64,000 nt of DNA from Xylocopa sonorina (Eukaryota; Arthropoda; Insecta; Hymenoptera; Apidae), in assembly GCF_050948175.1 (NCBI RefSeq), contig NC_135195.1, forward strand, positions 11,622,001-11,686,000, written 5' to 3'. Below are positions 62,920 through 64,000 of the stretch, in pieces; position 1 is the stretch's first letter; each line of letters begins with the position of its first letter. Made by a program: the position numbers and the translations under genes. Below the pieces are notes generated by a model that saw only the letters and a program-made list of their open reading frames with translations, searched no databases and was not told the origin of the DNA.

Positions 62920-64000
62920 CAGTTATAGATACAGATGATTGTAATTCAATTAAACAACTAGACAATGGTAGAATCTCAGTCAAGTAAGACACAGAACAGA
63001 AACTCACAAGTGGATAAATGATTGTTCACTTTCGTCTCGCGTATTATTTACGATCGCATATTGCAGGTTGTTTCAAAATCAATCCAATAAAGCACGCTGT
63101 TTTTATAATTAATGAATACCCATCCAGTAAATACTGCCGTGTTCTAAGTAAAATAAGAGACGAACGTTTTTAGGATATGGAGATAGGATGATGGTTATTA
63201 TATCATAGAGGAACGAAGATATATTGAATATTATCTTGCGCGAAATAATGATACAAAAATCTCAAAAATAATGATACAATATTCTATCACACCTTCGCAG
63301 TTCTTTGGGGACTCGTGCGGATGTTAAAAAACGGGCAGAATGGAATCAGTCGAACCGAAAGCCAGTCGGTAATCCTCAAGAATCCATGTCCCGTAGGACA
63401 AATATCACGTGTGGAACGTGGTACGCTCGGTGGATCCGGAAATCCGTATTCTGAAATCCCACGCGAGGGATTAGCCGAGCCTCGTTTAAAGGACTCGTGC
63501 CAATTCCGTGGACAGAGAGGCCCGCGAGGAACGGCCACCGTATCCGGTTAATTGTATTACCGCGGCGGGGGAAAGAAAGTGGTAAACTCGAGGAATGACA
63601 CGGGCGACAGTGAAGTGAGCGGACGAAAACGCGGACTACTGAAACTAAAGCGGAATCGCGCGAAAGAAAATACGTCGGGGCGAACAGTAGACGCGGGGGA
63701 TTCAGGGAGATTGTACAGTTAAATGCTCCGTCGCGTCTTCTTTAATCCACCCTGTAGCGTCCGTAGGATGAATTCTTTCCGGTCTTTGACGGTCTGAACA
63801 CAGGTTTCCTTTTAAACGCAACGCTGCGGCTCCTTTCCAGATCGTTGACTGGCTACATGCGCCTCGCTCGATTATTAACGAGCACTAAATTCTTTATTTA
63901 ATAACGGACAATGTAAAGTGGAGGAAATAGGAGCAACAAATTTTTTATGATTTTCAGCGAAAATAGTGAAATACTTCGAAATTGTTAATTCGTGTTTCAT
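62920..64000. other. 3' flank of the GH1 array
   Basis: The first 370 bp are AT-rich and carry the copy 3 poly(A) signal. From about 63,290 the composition returns to CpG-rich. The frames at 63,287-63,551 on both strands show nothing recognisable, and no fourth GH1 exon is seen before the window ends. Confidence 0.6.
63086..63091 (+). promoter_or_regulatory. Probable poly(A) signal of GH1 copy 3
   Basis: AATAAA 167 bases after the stop codon, the first perfect match downstream of copy 3. Confidence 0.6.

Overview
The window looks like nuclear DNA from an insect, most likely a hymenopteran (bee, wasp or ant). This rests on spliced genes with short GT..AG introns (62-297 bp), a very CpG-rich non-coding background with sharp swings into AT-rich stretches, many GA/CT simple repeats, and secreted glycoside hydrolase family 1 (GH1) proteins of the insect 'myrosinase 1-like / lactase-phlorizin hydrolase-like' type. 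The order is an inference from composition and protein style; no search was run.

Layout. Bases 1 to about 40,650 are CpG-rich DNA in which I can support no gene. Its open reading frames are short, overlap on both strands, carry no recognisable domain and are often low-complexity Ser/Arg/Pro, as expected by chance in GC-rich DNA. It holds microsatellites, long purine or pyrimidine tracts and several short perfect inverted repeats. Bases 40,650-43,250 are clearly AT-rich. Bases 43,250-54,160 are mixed and again without a recognisable gene. The long gene-poor part could be intergenic regulatory DNA or one or more large introns; exons under about 60 codons cannot be excluded.

The only confident genes are three tandem, same-strand GH1 genes at 54,161-56,253, 56,799-58,786 and 60,659-62,919. 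Each has seven coding exons with identical intron phases (2,1,0,2,0,2) and almost identical exon lengths. Each encodes a 492-493 residue protein with a signal peptide, the acid/base NEP motif, the nucleophile TENG motif and the usual sugar-binding residues, so all three are predicted active secreted beta-glycosidases. Amino-acid differences are mosaic between copies, which suggests gene conversion or uneven divergence after duplication.

The 1.9 kb between copies 2 and 3 carries extra structure: a TATA plus initiator arrangement before a small secreted-peptide-like ORF, then a cluster of overlapping inverted repeats, an octamer motif and a TATA box before copy 3. No viral, transposon-coding, tRNA, rRNA or CRISPR feature was recognised.
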